Position numbers and translations under genes: made by a program
Source: Nonomuraea solani
GTDB taxonomy: Bacteria > Actinomycetota > Actinomycetes > Streptosporangiales > Streptosporangiaceae
DNA length: 64,000 nt
Assembly: GCF_900108335.1 (NCBI RefSeq)
Contig: NZ_FNVT01000011.1
Coordinates: forward strand, 82,218-146,217
Reading direction: 5' to 3'
The notes under the pieces: model-generated
Databases searched by the model: none
The model's input: only the letters and a program-made list of their open reading frames with translations
What the model was told of the DNA's origin: nothing
Shown here: one piece after another, positions 54,027 through 62,051 of the stretch
How the letters are laid out: each line of letters begins with the position of its first letter
How positions within the stretch are numbered: the first letter of the stretch is position 1

Positions 54027-54143
54027 TCACCCCAGCGCGCGCCGGCGGCGGCGACGCCGGCGCGAGCGGCGATTGGTATCGCTGTCGGCGTCCGGTGTGG
54101 GTGCGGCCGGACGGATGAATCCCAGGTAGTGCTGGATTGCCAT
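54027..54143 (-). CDS. 38-residue peptide with polyarginine tail
   Basis: ATG 54143 is preceded by GAGGGGGAC, a strong ribosome site. The peptide starts MAIQHYLGFIRPAAP, has an acidic middle (TPDADSDTN) and ends in RRSRRRRRRRRALG, with ten arginines in eleven positions. It lies 57 bases downstream of a secreted-protein gene on the same strand and ends at a strong hairpin. The arginine codons are mixed CGC/CGG/CGT rather than a simple repeat. Function unknown: nucleic-acid binding, membrane activity or a peptide precursor are all open. Confidence 0.5.
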   Translation of the reverse strand: MAIQHYLGFIRPAAPTPDADSDTNRRSRRRRRRRRALG

Positions 54144-54200
54144 GTGTCCCCCTCATGCCGACGGCAGCCCTCCAGCTACCCGGAGGCCGATCCGGAAACC

Positions 54201-54794
54201 TCACTTGTGGGACAACAGCCGATTCTTGTACGTCGGGTGCTTGGTCTCCCAGTAGCGCCATCCCTCGACCCTGGCCGGTACGTTGGCGATCCCGGCGGCG
54301 ACCTTGACGTGGCGGCACGACCGGAGCACCGACCAGGCCGACCAGCCGGCGCGGTACCCGAAGACGCGGTACCACATGTTGCCGTACATGCCCTTGTTGA
54401 TCTCGCGGGTGTACTCGTGGCCGCTGAAGACCATGTGACGCTCTTCGAGGTGCGGCAGACCGAGCCTGCGCAGGCTCTTCACCACGTCTCCTGTGGTGAG
54501 CGTGTGCTGCTTCTCGTTCTCGGTCTCGATGAACGCCAGCACTTCGTGTTCGCGCGTGACCGACACCGTCATCGAACCGCCGGGGCCGTCGATGTAACGG
54601 GTGCGCGGCAGGAAGAAGTTTCGTGGTGAGACCCGGTGCAGCTTCCAGAAGACGTGCGGCGAGCACGTCTTGTCACCTGCGGAGACGGCGATCGCGGAGG
54701 TCGCGGGGGTCAGCGTGGTCATGAGAACGACTGCGGCGAAAGCCCGCAAAGTCTGCCTCTGTACGTATTTCGTCCGAGAATAAGGCGTGAACAT
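54201..54794 (-). CDS. Secreted protein of unknown function
   Basis: 197 residues, ATG 54794 with AAAGGA upstream. A signal peptide covers about 16-38 (LRAFAAVVLMTTLTPATSAIA). The mature part has PHVFWKLHRVSPRNFFLPRTRYIDGPGGSMTVSVTREHEV and GWSAWSVLRSCRHVKVAAG, with only two cysteines. It is rich in Arg, His and Trp and basic overall. No family recognised. The small Arg-rich peptide gene follows on the same strand. The 274 bases upstream, toward the protease gene, are the most A/T-rich part of the window and hold no gene that I can see. Confidence 0.7.
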   Translation of the reverse strand: MFTPYSRTKYVQRQTLRAFAAVVLMTTLTPATSAIAVSAGDKTCSPHVFWKLHRVSPRNFFLPRTRYIDGPGGSMTVSVTREHEVLAFIETENEKQHTLTTGDVVKSLRRLGLPHLEERHMVFSGHEYTREINKGMYGNMWYRVFGYRAGWSAWSVLRSCRHVKVAAGIANVPARVEGWRYWETKHPTYKNRLLSHK

Positions 54795-55068
54795 GTTCCG
54801 GTCCTTTCGGAAATCGACCGGTTCGATGCTTACAGTTGCCGCGAGTCCCGCGATAACGCCACGCCGGATATCAATTCCCTATAACGGACAAGTGCCGATA
54901 AATAAATGCCCATATCAGGGCGGGACGCGTGCGACAGGCCCGTGACGCACGGTATCGACGCGCGCTCACTCCGTAGTTCTCATATATCCGTATGTACTTG
55001 CATTGAGGAAGATTGATGATCCCGTGCGTACCTTTCTTCGGCAGATTCCGGTTTTCGGGAGGTACGTA

Positions 55069-56136
55069 ATGCACCGCAGAGTCGCCCTGGTCTCCGCCAT
55101 CGCGCTCGCCGTGGCAGGAGCCCTGGTCCCCGCGAGCACCGCACAAGCCGCCGGCGCCTCAGCGCAAGCCGGCACCTCAGCCGAGCTCGATCGCAGGCCC
55201 GTCGGGTGGACCGCCACGGACTCCTGGTCGGAACGCAGGACCGTCTCGTCCTATTGGACCAGCCAGCGCATGCTGGCGGCACAACCGCTGTCGGCGCCCC
55301 CGCCGCAGCGCGGCGACCGGCTGGGCCGGCCGTCCCAGGGCGATCCCTGGTCGAACGGCAACTCCTCGGTCCGGCGCTCGAGCTTCGGCACCCGGGGCGC
55401 CGCCTTCTCGGTGCAGCCCGTCAACGCCCAGCGGTCCCTGATCCCCAACAGCCCAGGTCTGCAGTGGACCGACGGAGGAGCGGTCGTACGGACCCTCGGG
55501 CGCGTCTTCTTCACCACCGCCGACGGCCAGAACTCCTCCTGCTCGGGCACGGCGGTGACCAGCGCCAACGAGAGCGTCGTCATGACGGCGGGCCACTGCG
55601 TGAAGCTGAACGGCGCCGCCCACCGCAACTGGGCGTTCGTCCCGGCCTTCGACGACGGCCGGCGCCCGTTCGGCACGTGGGTGGGCAGCAGGATGCTGAC
55701 CACGCCGCAGTGGAACGCCAACGAGGACATCAACTTCGACATCGCCGCCGTCGTGGTCGCCCCGCTGCAGGGCCGGACGCTGACCGACGTCGTGGGCGGG
55801 CAGGGAGTGGCGTTCAACCAGGCCAGGCAGCGGCAGATGTTCGCCTTCGGCTATCCGGCGGCCGACCCGTTCGACGGCTCGGAGCTGATCTACTGCAGCG
55901 GCCGCACGTTCAACGATCCGATCATGACCCAGGACCAGGGCCTGCGCTGCAACATGACCGGCGGGTCGAGCGGCGGCGGCTGGTTCCTCAACTTCAACGA
56001 GGGCACCGGCCAGGGCATGCTGAACTCCGTCAACAGCTTCACCTACAACAACGCCCCGAACTTCATGTTCGGCCCCTTCTTCGGCAACGAGGCGATGGCC
56101 GTCTTCCAGGCCGCGCAGAACGCCGACGCCCTCTGA
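55069..56136 (+). CDS. Secreted trypsin-like serine protease (V8/glutamyl-endopeptidase-like)
   Basis: 355 residues from ATG 55069 with GGGAGG upstream. Signal peptide to about residue 28, then a Ser/Arg-rich 100-residue pro-region. Catalytic His176 (VMTAGHCVK), Asp224 (DINFDIAAV) and Ser301 (NMTGGSSGGGW) are in trypsin order; CSGTAVTS before the His and the Cys pair support disulfides. The overall type matches actinomycete secreted peptidases of the V8 group. The stop codon lies inside the first unit of an 11-bp tandem repeat. Confidence 0.92.
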   Translation: MHRRVALVSAIALAVAGALVPASTAQAAGASAQAGTSAELDRRPVGWTATDSWSERRTVSSYWTSQRMLAAQPLSAPPPQRGDRLGRPSQGDPWSNGNSSVRRSSFGTRGAAFSVQPVNAQRSLIPNSPGLQWTDGGAVVRTLGRVFFTTADGQNSSCSGTAVTSANESVVMTAGHCVKLNGAAHRNWAFVPAFDDGRRPFGTWVGSRMLTTPQWNANEDINFDIAAVVVAPLQGRTLTDVVGGQGVAFNQARQRQMFAFGYPAADPFDGSELIYCSGRTFNDPIMTQDQGLRCNMTGGSSGGGWFLNFNEGTGQGMLNSVNSFTYNNAPNFMFGPFFGNEAMAVFQAAQNADAL

Positions 56137-56163
56137 GGCAGCTCTGAGGCCGCTCTGAGGCCG
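56131..56163 (+). repeat. Three tandem 11-bp repeats at the protease stop codon
   Basis: CTCTGAGGCAG, CTCTGAGGCCG, CTCTGAGGCCG at 56131, 56142 and 56153. Each contains TGA, and because 11 is not a multiple of three the three TGA codons fall in three different frames. Confidence 0.85.
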
Positions 56164-56238
56164 CGTGGCGAGCACCCTCTTCCCGTCCGCGCGATCACCT
56201 GATGCGATGGGCGGGCATCCCACCTGAGGAGGTTCGCC

Positions 56239-57390
56239 ATGGCCACCGATCCCCTGCCGCTGCTTGAGCGGCTGATCGCCATCGACTCGGTCAATCCCGA
56301 CCTGTCCCCCGGCGGCGCGGGCGAGTCGGCCGTCGCCGGGTTCTGCGCGGACTGGTCGCGTGAGCGCGGGTTCGAGGTCCACCTTCTGGAACGGCGACCG
56401 GGCCGCCCTTCGCTGGTGGCCGTGGCCAGGGGCAGCGGTGGCGGACCGTCTCTCATGCTCAACGGCCACCTGGACACCGTCGCGTACGGCACCTACGACG
56501 GCGACCCGCTCGCCGCCCGCGTCGAGGACGGCAGGATCCACGGCCGTGGCGCCTTCGACATGAAGAGCGGCATCGCCGCGATGATGGCCGCGGCGGCGCG
56601 CGCCACCGCGGACGGGCCCCTGCGCGGCGACGTCATCCTCGCCCTGGTGGCCGACGAGGAGCACGCCAGTTTCGGCACGGAGGAGGTGCTGGAGAAGTTC
56701 ACCGCGGACGCGGCGATCGTCACCGAGCCGAGCCACCTGGAGGTGACGCTCGCGCACAAGGGCTTCGCCTGGTTCGAGGTGGAGATCCTGGGCCGGGCGG
56801 CCCACGGGTCCCGTCCCGACCTGGGCGTCGACGCGATCGCGAAGGCCGGGCACTTCCTGGTCGCGATCGAGGAGCTCGGGCGCCGGCTGGCCGCGTCGGA
56901 AGGGCATCGGCTGCTGGGGCCGGGGACCGTGCACGCCTCGCTCATCGAGGGAGGTGAGGGTGCCTCGACCTATCCCGCCCGCTGCCGGATCACTTTGGAA
57001 CGGCGTACGGTCCCCGGGGAGAGCGCCGCCACGGTGCGGGCCGAGCTCGCCGGGATCCTCGACGGGCTCGCGGCGAGCGTGCCGGACTTCGCGTACCGGC
57101 TGCACGACGGCCTGAACCGCGAGCCCTTCGAGGCCGATCCGGACGCCGCCATCGCCCGCGTGCTGCTGGGTCAGGTCGAGCGCGCGCTCGGCCGTCCGCC
57201 GGTGATCCGCGCCGAGCCCTTCTGGACGGACTGCGCCCTGCTGGACCGGGCCGGGATCCCGTGCCTGCTCTTCGGCGTGGATGGCGGCGGCGCGCACGCC
57301 GACACCGAGTGGGCCGACATCGCCTCAGTGCGGCAGGTCACCGACGTGCTCGCGGCCACGATCACGGAGTTCTGCTCAGGAACTCGGTGA
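56239..57390 (+). CDS. M20-family metallopeptidase (ArgE/DapE-like deacylase)
   Basis: 383 residues, ATG with GAGGAGG upstream. Dinuclear zinc ligands are seen as His77 and Asp79 (NGHLDT), Asp107 (GRGAFDMKSG), and Glu140-Glu141 (VADEEHASFG), with the dimerisation lid around HKGFAWFEVEILGRAAHGSRPD. It hydrolyses an N-acyl amino acid or dipeptide in the cytoplasm; whether it is acetylornithine deacetylase, succinyl-DAP desuccinylase or another is not clear, and no arginine or lysine genes are near. It overlaps the convergent PH-domain gene by 29 bases. Confidence 0.92.
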   Translation: MATDPLPLLERLIAIDSVNPDLSPGGAGESAVAGFCADWSRERGFEVHLLERRPGRPSLVAVARGSGGGPSLMLNGHLDTVAYGTYDGDPLAARVEDGRIHGRGAFDMKSGIAAMMAAAARATADGPLRGDVILALVADEEHASFGTEEVLEKFTADAAIVTEPSHLEVTLAHKGFAWFEVEILGRAAHGSRPDLGVDAIAKAGHFLVAIEELGRRLAASEGHRLLGPGTVHASLIEGGEGASTYPARCRITLERRTVPGESAATVRAELAGILDGLAASVPDFAYRLHDGLNREPFEADPDAAIARVLLGQVERALGRPPVIRAEPFWTDCALLDRAGIPCLLFGVDGGGAHADTEWADIASVRQVTDVLAATITEFCSGTR

Positions 57391-58126
57391 GGATCCGCGG
57401 GGCCGCCGCCTCCGCCAGCGCGGGGGCCTCGCCCGCCGCCAGGTCGCGGATGCTGTAGCCCTGCTCCCCGGCGGCGACGGCGGCCGTCAGCGTCACGACA
57501 CCCGCCCGCCTGCCGAACGGGGACGAGCCGAACGTCCAGAAGGTCAGCGGCGCGTACCGGACCCAGCGGGGGTCGAACGCGGACGGCACCGGATCGCCGT
57601 CCGCCCGCCCCGGCGTCCCGCGCAGCAGCTCGCCGCGGAGCGCGGCGGCCGCGTCCCTGGCCAGAGCCTCCAGCCGGACCTCTTTGTGGTCGGCGGTGCC
57701 GATGCGGACGACGGACAGGCCCAGCACCCGGTGCACCAGGGTGGCGGTCAGGTCCACGCTGCGGATCCTGCTCAGCGGCACCGTATGACGCCTGCGGACG
57801 AGGATCCCGGACCGCAGCTCGACCTGGTCGCCAGCCACCCGGTATCGCGTGGTCAGCCAGCGGCCCAGCCCCATCAGGCTGACGACCGCGAACCCGGCCG
57901 CGACCGCGCCGAGCGTGATCCACGCCCGCGCGTCGACCAGCAGCAGCGGCCCCAGCCAGAACAGCGCGCCGGGGAAGAACAGCAGGGACAGGACGAGCAG
58001 CGTCAGCGCCGTCAGCAGCGCGGGCCCCGACAGCGACACGAGCGCCTGCAGCGTCCACCACCGCCTCGCTCGCGGATCGACCCTGTGCAGCGGAGGGCGT
58101 AGTCGGAGGTTGCTCACGCCGCTCAT
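57362..58126 (-). CDS. PH-domain (bPH_2, YdbT-like) membrane protein, internally shortened
   Basis: 254 residues. Two membrane helix pairs (about 28-85) precede one bPH_2 domain (TRYRVAGDQVELRSGILVRRRHTVPLSRIRSVDLTATLVHRVLGLSVVRIGTAD in two overlapping parts). Usual YdbT-like proteins have two or three such domains and about 450-500 residues. Here WVRYAPLTFWTFGSS joins directly to GRRAGVVTLTAAVAAGEQGYSIRDL, which is normally the extreme C terminus. The middle third appears to be missing in frame. It may still be functional. A promoter with a TetR-type site lies just upstream, shared in sequence with the tetR promoter. Confidence 0.8.
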   Translation of the reverse strand: MSGVSNLRLRPPLHRVDPRARRWWTLQALVSLSGPALLTALTLLVLSLLFFPGALFWLGPLLLVDARAWITLGAVAAGFAVVSLMGLGRWLTTRYRVAGDQVELRSGILVRRRHTVPLSRIRSVDLTATLVHRVLGLSVVRIGTADHKEVRLEALARDAAAALRGELLRGTPGRADGDPVPSAFDPRWVRYAPLTFWTFGSSPFGRRAGVVTLTAAVAAGEQGYSIRDLAAGEAPALAEAAAPRILTEFLSRTP

Positions 58127-58154
58127 CCTTCCTAAGTCAGATGTATTGCCTTCG

Positions 58155-58184
58155 ACGTTAGCAAGACACTTGACTTGGAATCAA
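58155..58184 (-). promoter_or_regulatory. Promoter of the PH-domain gene
   Basis: On the minus strand, TTGATT (58179-58184), an 18-base spacer and TAACGT (58155-58160). The spacer contains the 16-bp operator at 58162-58177, and the -35 lies inside the tetR stop region. Confidence 0.5.
58162..58177. promoter_or_regulatory. TetR-type operator, copy at the PH-domain gene
   Basis: CAAGACACTTGACTTG is palindromic at 12 of 16 positions (CAAGnCAnnTGnCTTG) and matches the copy at 58794-58809 at 13 of 16. Confidence 0.55.
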
Positions 58185-58780
58185 ACCGGCGTGTTGAGCC
58201 GGGCCAGATGGATCTCCATCAGCTCGACCGTGCGCTCGGCGGTCAGCGCGCCCAGGTGGAACCCGGCCCGCAGCCCGTCGGCCAGGCCGACCAGCAGGGC
58301 CGCCTCCGCCTCCGGGTCAAGACGCGGGTCGAGGCGGCCCGCCCGCATGGCCAGCGCGATCTGCCCCTCCAGCAGGCCGCGCAGCGCGAGCGCCCGCTTG
58401 CGCGCGTATTCGCCCAGCGGCTCGCTCCTGGCTGCCTCCAGCAGGAAGCTGACGTTGATCAGGCTGCCCGCCTGGGCCCTGGCGTCCACCGGCAGCATCT
58501 CCATGACGATGGCGCGCAGCCTGGTCAGGGGATCCTGGCCGCCCATGGCCAGCATGCGCTCGGCCACCCGCTCGACGTTCCTCTTGTTCATGAACTCGAC
58601 GGCGAACACCATCATGTCCTCGCGGGTGCCGAAGTAGTGCTGCAGCCGGCCGAGCGACATGCCCGCCTCGGCGGCCACCTCACGCAGGCTCACCCGGTCG
58701 AGCCCCTTGGCCTCCGCCACCCGCCACAGCGCCCTGGCGATACCGGTCCGCCGCTCATCGTGATCGACTCGTCTTGGCAC
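58181..58780 (-). CDS. TetR-family regulator
   Basis: 199 residues from GTG 58780 (MPRRVDHDERR, the usual start of this subgroup); ATG 58801 would add seven residues. Helix-turn-helix at about residues 27-50: VSLREVAAEAGMSLGRLQHYFGTREDM. The C-terminal helical domain with LVGLADGLRAGFHLG is of the BetI/TetR_C_6 type. It sits just upstream of the PH-domain gene on the same strand. The same 16-bp motif before both genes suggests it represses both. Ligand unknown. Confidence 0.93.
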   Translation of the reverse strand: MPRRVDHDERRTGIARALWRVAEAKGLDRVSLREVAAEAGMSLGRLQHYFGTREDMMVFAVEFMNKRNVERVAERMLAMGGQDPLTRLRAIVMEMLPVDARAQAGSLINVSFLLEAARSEPLGEYARKRALALRGLLEGQIALAMRAGRLDPRLDPEAEAALLVGLADGLRAGFHLGALTAERTVELMEIHLARLNTPV

Positions 58781-58793
58781 CCATTCACCGTAC

Positions 58794-58809
58794 CAATACA
58801 TTCGACTTG
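58794..58809. promoter_or_regulatory. TetR-type operator, copy at the tetR gene
   Basis: CAATACATTCGACTTG lies 14 bases upstream of the tetR GTG, related to the site at 58162-58177. It also lies 70 bases before the divergent gene at 58880, which may be under the same control. Confidence 0.5.
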
Positions 58810-58879
58810 ATAAGAACCCAGAGTTTTCCCTAGTGCCATCCCTGAGGCGCCCCGCGCGCCCGCGTCCTACCGTCGTCTC

Positions 58880-60931
58880 ATGCTGGAGGACCTCGACCAG
58901 GTGTTCGCCTGGCTGCTCGCCGTGCTCATCCGGCCCACCTCGGGGCTGTACGGCGAGTTCGACCTGCGGGAAGACGACCGGGACCCGAGCCAGGGGACCA
59001 CGGCCCGGTACGGCGGGCGCGAGCGCCCCGAGCTGACCGGCACCACCCACGTCCGCGACCTGCACAGGGACCTGCGCGAGCTGGGCTTCCTGCTCGCCCC
59101 CGAGAACGCCACCACCTTCACCAGGGCCACCCGGTGGGCGGTCGAGGAGTTCCAGCGCTACGCCGCGCTCCCCGACTCGGCCGTCCAGCGCCACCCGGAC
59201 GCCGCGACGCTGCTGCGTGACCTGACGGCGGCGGACGGCACGCTCCCGGTCAGCGGCCTCTCGGCCTTCCCCGACGCCGCGCCCTTCCGCGTCCGGATCG
59301 ACGCCGAGGTCCTGGAGGTCACCGGCCTCGCGGGCGACCTGACCGTGACGCGCGGAATGGAGGACACCACGCCCGCCGCCCACGCCTCCGGCGCGCGGGT
59401 GGAGCTCGTCCGCTGGTCGGACCGGCTCGTGCCGGTGGACGCGCACTTCTACGAGCGCTACACCGAGTCGATCACCGGCGTGGTCAACCCGTGGACCCGT
59501 TTCGTGCTGCGGCGCTGGCGGCAGGCCCGCCGGCGGTGCCCGATCGTGGTGGAGGCGTGGCAACTACGGCAGGGACAGCCGGACCGGCTGCACCCGCTGC
59601 CCGCCGCCGGCAACGTGTGGGGGCACCGGGACGTCGCCGACAAGGCCCCACGCTTCTACGTGCGCGACCTGACGCGGACGTGGCGGCGCCCGGCCCGGCC
59701 GCCGTCCGCTCCCGCGCATCCGGAGCTGGACGTGACCGGGGAGTTCGCCACGTATCTGACGGACTGGTCGGGCCCGCGGGCGTGGCCGAACACCGGGCAC
59801 ACGTGGCGGCCCGAGGCCGAGATGCTGCCCGAGCACCTGCTGCCGGTGCGCGCCGGCGGAACCGGCCCGACGCTGGCGGAGCTGGCCGGGGACGCGGCGG
59901 GGCTGAGCACGTACAAGGTGGTCAGGGCGGTGGCCGAGGTCGAGGCCGTGGGCTATTTCGACGGGCTCAACGGCTACGACCCGGCGTTCATCTCGCTGGG
60001 GCCCTGCCACTGGACGGCGGGCGCGGCGAGCGGGCCGGCCGCGGGCGCGTCCGTGGACGCCGGTGAGCTGTGGGGCTTCCTGTCCTACCTGAAAGCCGTC
60101 GATCCGGCCGCCTTCGCGCAGGCCGTCGGACGGTTCGGGGTCGGCGTCGCCACCGACTGGGGCCAGAACGGCCAGGAGGTGTTCCTGCCCGGCCAGCGCA
60201 AATACGTCTCCCGCCCCACCGTCCCGCAGGAGAACGGCCCGATGCGGCTGCTGCCGCAGGTGGTGGCCGAGTTCGACGTCTTCCGCGGCTGGCACTGGTT
60301 CTACCGGTTCCAGATGGCCACCCGCACCGTCGAGGGGTTCCGCCGCCGGATGTGGCACATGGCCAGGCTCCGGATCCGCGACATCGCGGAGACCCCGTGG
60401 GACGGCCCCGCCGGCCCGCCCACCTGGACCATTCCCGATCCGGAGGCCCCGGGCGGCACCCGTCCCGCCCGGATCAAGGACGTGATCACCTCCGAGCGCG
60501 GCCTGGCCCTGGTCTACCGGTGGCACATCAAGCGACCGGCCAACATGGTCGCGGGCGGCCCGGCCACCGAACCGGTCGCGACACGCCGGCTCGGACGCGC
60601 GGGCCCGCAGCTCCACACGGCCTTCGACGAGGCCGCCAAGGACCACGAGACCCTGTTCGCCAGCGGGCCGCACACGTGGGGGGACGGCGCGGAGCGGGCG
60701 CTCGTCGAGCACCTGCTCACGCGGGCCGAGCGGCTCAACCCGCCCGACGCGGGGCTGCGCGGCTCCCTCCAGTACGTCTTCGACTGGCCCCGGTACGGCA
60801 CCAACCCGCGCGGCTACACGCTGCCCGTCGACATCCTGCCGGAGGCCGAGGACGGCCAGGGCCGCCGGCTGCGGATGGCGCGGCACTCGTTCACGTTCGA
60901 CGCCACCGACCTGCCGGCACCGCCTCTCTAG
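58880..60931 (+). CDS. Large protein with peptidoglycan-binding and phage-like motifs
   Basis: 683 residues, no signal peptide or membrane segment. A PG_binding_1-like domain at about 55-95 reads HVRDLHRDLRELGFL and then RATRWAVEEFQRYAAL. At about 140-180 follows VLEVTGLAGDLTVTRGMEDTTPAAHASGA, a motif common in phage and tailocin structural proteins. The centre has lysozyme-like helices (VGYFDGLNGYDPAFISLGPCHWTAG; GELWGFLSYLKAVDPAAFAQAVGRFG). The final third is unrecognised. The combination points to a cell-wall-active effector or structural protein, but no other phage or injection-system genes are nearby. Divergent from tetR; ends convergent with a regulator gene. Confidence 0.75.
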   Translation: MLEDLDQVFAWLLAVLIRPTSGLYGEFDLREDDRDPSQGTTARYGGRERPELTGTTHVRDLHRDLRELGFLLAPENATTFTRATRWAVEEFQRYAALPDSAVQRHPDAATLLRDLTAADGTLPVSGLSAFPDAAPFRVRIDAEVLEVTGLAGDLTVTRGMEDTTPAAHASGARVELVRWSDRLVPVDAHFYERYTESITGVVNPWTRFVLRRWRQARRRCPIVVEAWQLRQGQPDRLHPLPAAGNVWGHRDVADKAPRFYVRDLTRTWRRPARPPSAPAHPELDVTGEFATYLTDWSGPRAWPNTGHTWRPEAEMLPEHLLPVRAGGTGPTLAELAGDAAGLSTYKVVRAVAEVEAVGYFDGLNGYDPAFISLGPCHWTAGAASGPAAGASVDAGELWGFLSYLKAVDPAAFAQAVGRFGVGVATDWGQNGQEVFLPGQRKYVSRPTVPQENGPMRLLPQVVAEFDVFRGWHWFYRFQMATRTVEGFRRRMWHMARLRIRDIAETPWDGPAGPPTWTIPDPEAPGGTRPARIKDVITSERGLALVYRWHIKRPANMVAGGPATEPVATRRLGRAGPQLHTAFDEAAKDHETLFASGPHTWGDGAERALVEHLLTRAERLNPPDAGLRGSLQYVFDWPRYGTNPRGYTLPVDILPEAEDGQGRRLRMARHSFTFDATDLPAPPL

Positions 60932-61908
60932 AACCACCCGCGCCGGGCGGCGAGCAGCCCGGCCTGGAAGCGGGTGCGCGCGCCGAGCAGGTCCATCACC
61001 TCACTGACCCGCCGGTGCACCGTCCGCAGGCTCACCCCGAGCTGGCGCGCGACGGACTCGTCCTTGAGCCCGGCCGCGAGCAGCGTGAACAGCTCGGGGT
61101 CCGGCAGCCCGCCGTCGGACACCCCGTCTGCGGACCTGGCCGGCAGTGGCAGCGACGAGCGCCACAGCACCTCGAACAGCGTGACCAGCGCGTCCAGCAG
61201 CGTCGAGGAGTGCACGATGACCGCGCTGTCGGCGTGGGCGGAGGCGTCGGTGCCGAGCGGCAGGATCGCCCACTTCCGGTCGGCGATGGCCAGCTTCATG
61301 GGCACCTCCGGGCTCACCCTGGCCTGCTCCCCGGCTGCCGCCGCCTCCTGCGCGAGGCGCAGCTTGCCGGGGATCTCCAGGGCCGTGACGTCGTAGATGC
61401 CGCGTACCAGGACGCCCTGGTCGAGCCGCTCGATCTCGTCCACGTTCTGCTGCGAGGGGTCCTGGGCGTAGGGCGGGCGGTCCAGCACCAGGAGCTCCTC
61501 GGTGGCGGTCTGCTGGAGCTGCGTGAACCGCTGCACCACGGCCGCCTGGCCCTGCACGACCTCGACCAGCTCCTCGGGCGACTGGTGCTCGGTGCGCGGC
61601 GTCTCGGCGAGCAGCGCGACCGAGGCCAGCCGGGCCTGGGCCAGCCCCTCCTCGCGGCGGGAGATGAGGGCCGCCACGGCGACGTCCGGCCGGATCGGCA
61701 CGAACCGGATCGGGCGGCCCGCCATGCGGCTGACCAGTCCCAGCGCCTCCAGCCGGGAGAAGGCGCGGCGCAGCGCCACCGTCGTGCGGCCGGTGTGCTC
61801 GGCCAGCTCGGGCAGCGTGGCGCGTGGGCGGCGCAGCAGGTCACGGTAGATCTGCTCGTCCTCGGCATCGATCCCGACCGCGGAGAGTGCGTTGTCGTGC
61901 GTGTTCAT
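60928..61908 (-). CDS. TrmB/LuxR-type two-HTH regulator
   Basis: 326 residues from ATG 61908. An N-terminal winged helix of the TrmB type (DEQIYRDLLRRPRATLPELAEHTGRTTVALRRAFSRLEALGLVSR in adjacent parts) is followed by a central sensor domain (about 75-245; ELLVLDRPPYAQDP, GVLVRGIYDV, AILPLG). A C-terminal LuxR-like helix-turn-helix at about 265-325 reads LAAGLKDESVARQLGVSLRTVHRRVSEVMDLLGARTRFQAG. This class is common in actinomycetes with few known targets. A palindrome covers its start region. Confidence 0.88.
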   Translation of the reverse strand: MNTHDNALSAVGIDAEDEQIYRDLLRRPRATLPELAEHTGRTTVALRRAFSRLEALGLVSRMAGRPIRFVPIRPDVAVAALISRREEGLAQARLASVALLAETPRTEHQSPEELVEVVQGQAAVVQRFTQLQQTATEELLVLDRPPYAQDPSQQNVDEIERLDQGVLVRGIYDVTALEIPGKLRLAQEAAAAGEQARVSPEVPMKLAIADRKWAILPLGTDASAHADSAVIVHSSTLLDALVTLFEVLWRSSLPLPARSADGVSDGGLPDPELFTLLAAGLKDESVARQLGVSLRTVHRRVSEVMDLLGARTRFQAGLLAARRGWF

Positions 61909-61919
61909 GATCGGCAATC

Positions 61920-61942
61920 ATGACAGATGCCTGCAATGTCAT
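61920..61942. promoter_or_regulatory. ATGACA-N11-TGTCAT inverted repeat
   Basis: A perfect 6-bp inverted repeat lying 12 bases before the regulator start codon on the minus strand and 110 bases before the BNR-repeat gene on the plus strand. A candidate site for autoregulation and for control of the divergent gene. Confidence 0.5.
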
Positions 61943-62051
61943 AAAGCCGCCAACCTGTTTCCTAGGCGGGGAGATCCGCGCACCGGTAGGACGGTACCGG
62001 GCCTGCGTCGCGCAGCAGGCGCAGGCCCGTATCGCACAGGAAGAGGACGTT

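Noticed and set aside
58880..60931. Prophage or contractile injection cluster
   Set aside because: Only one protein with a phage-like motif; no tail, baseplate, terminase or integrase genes around it.
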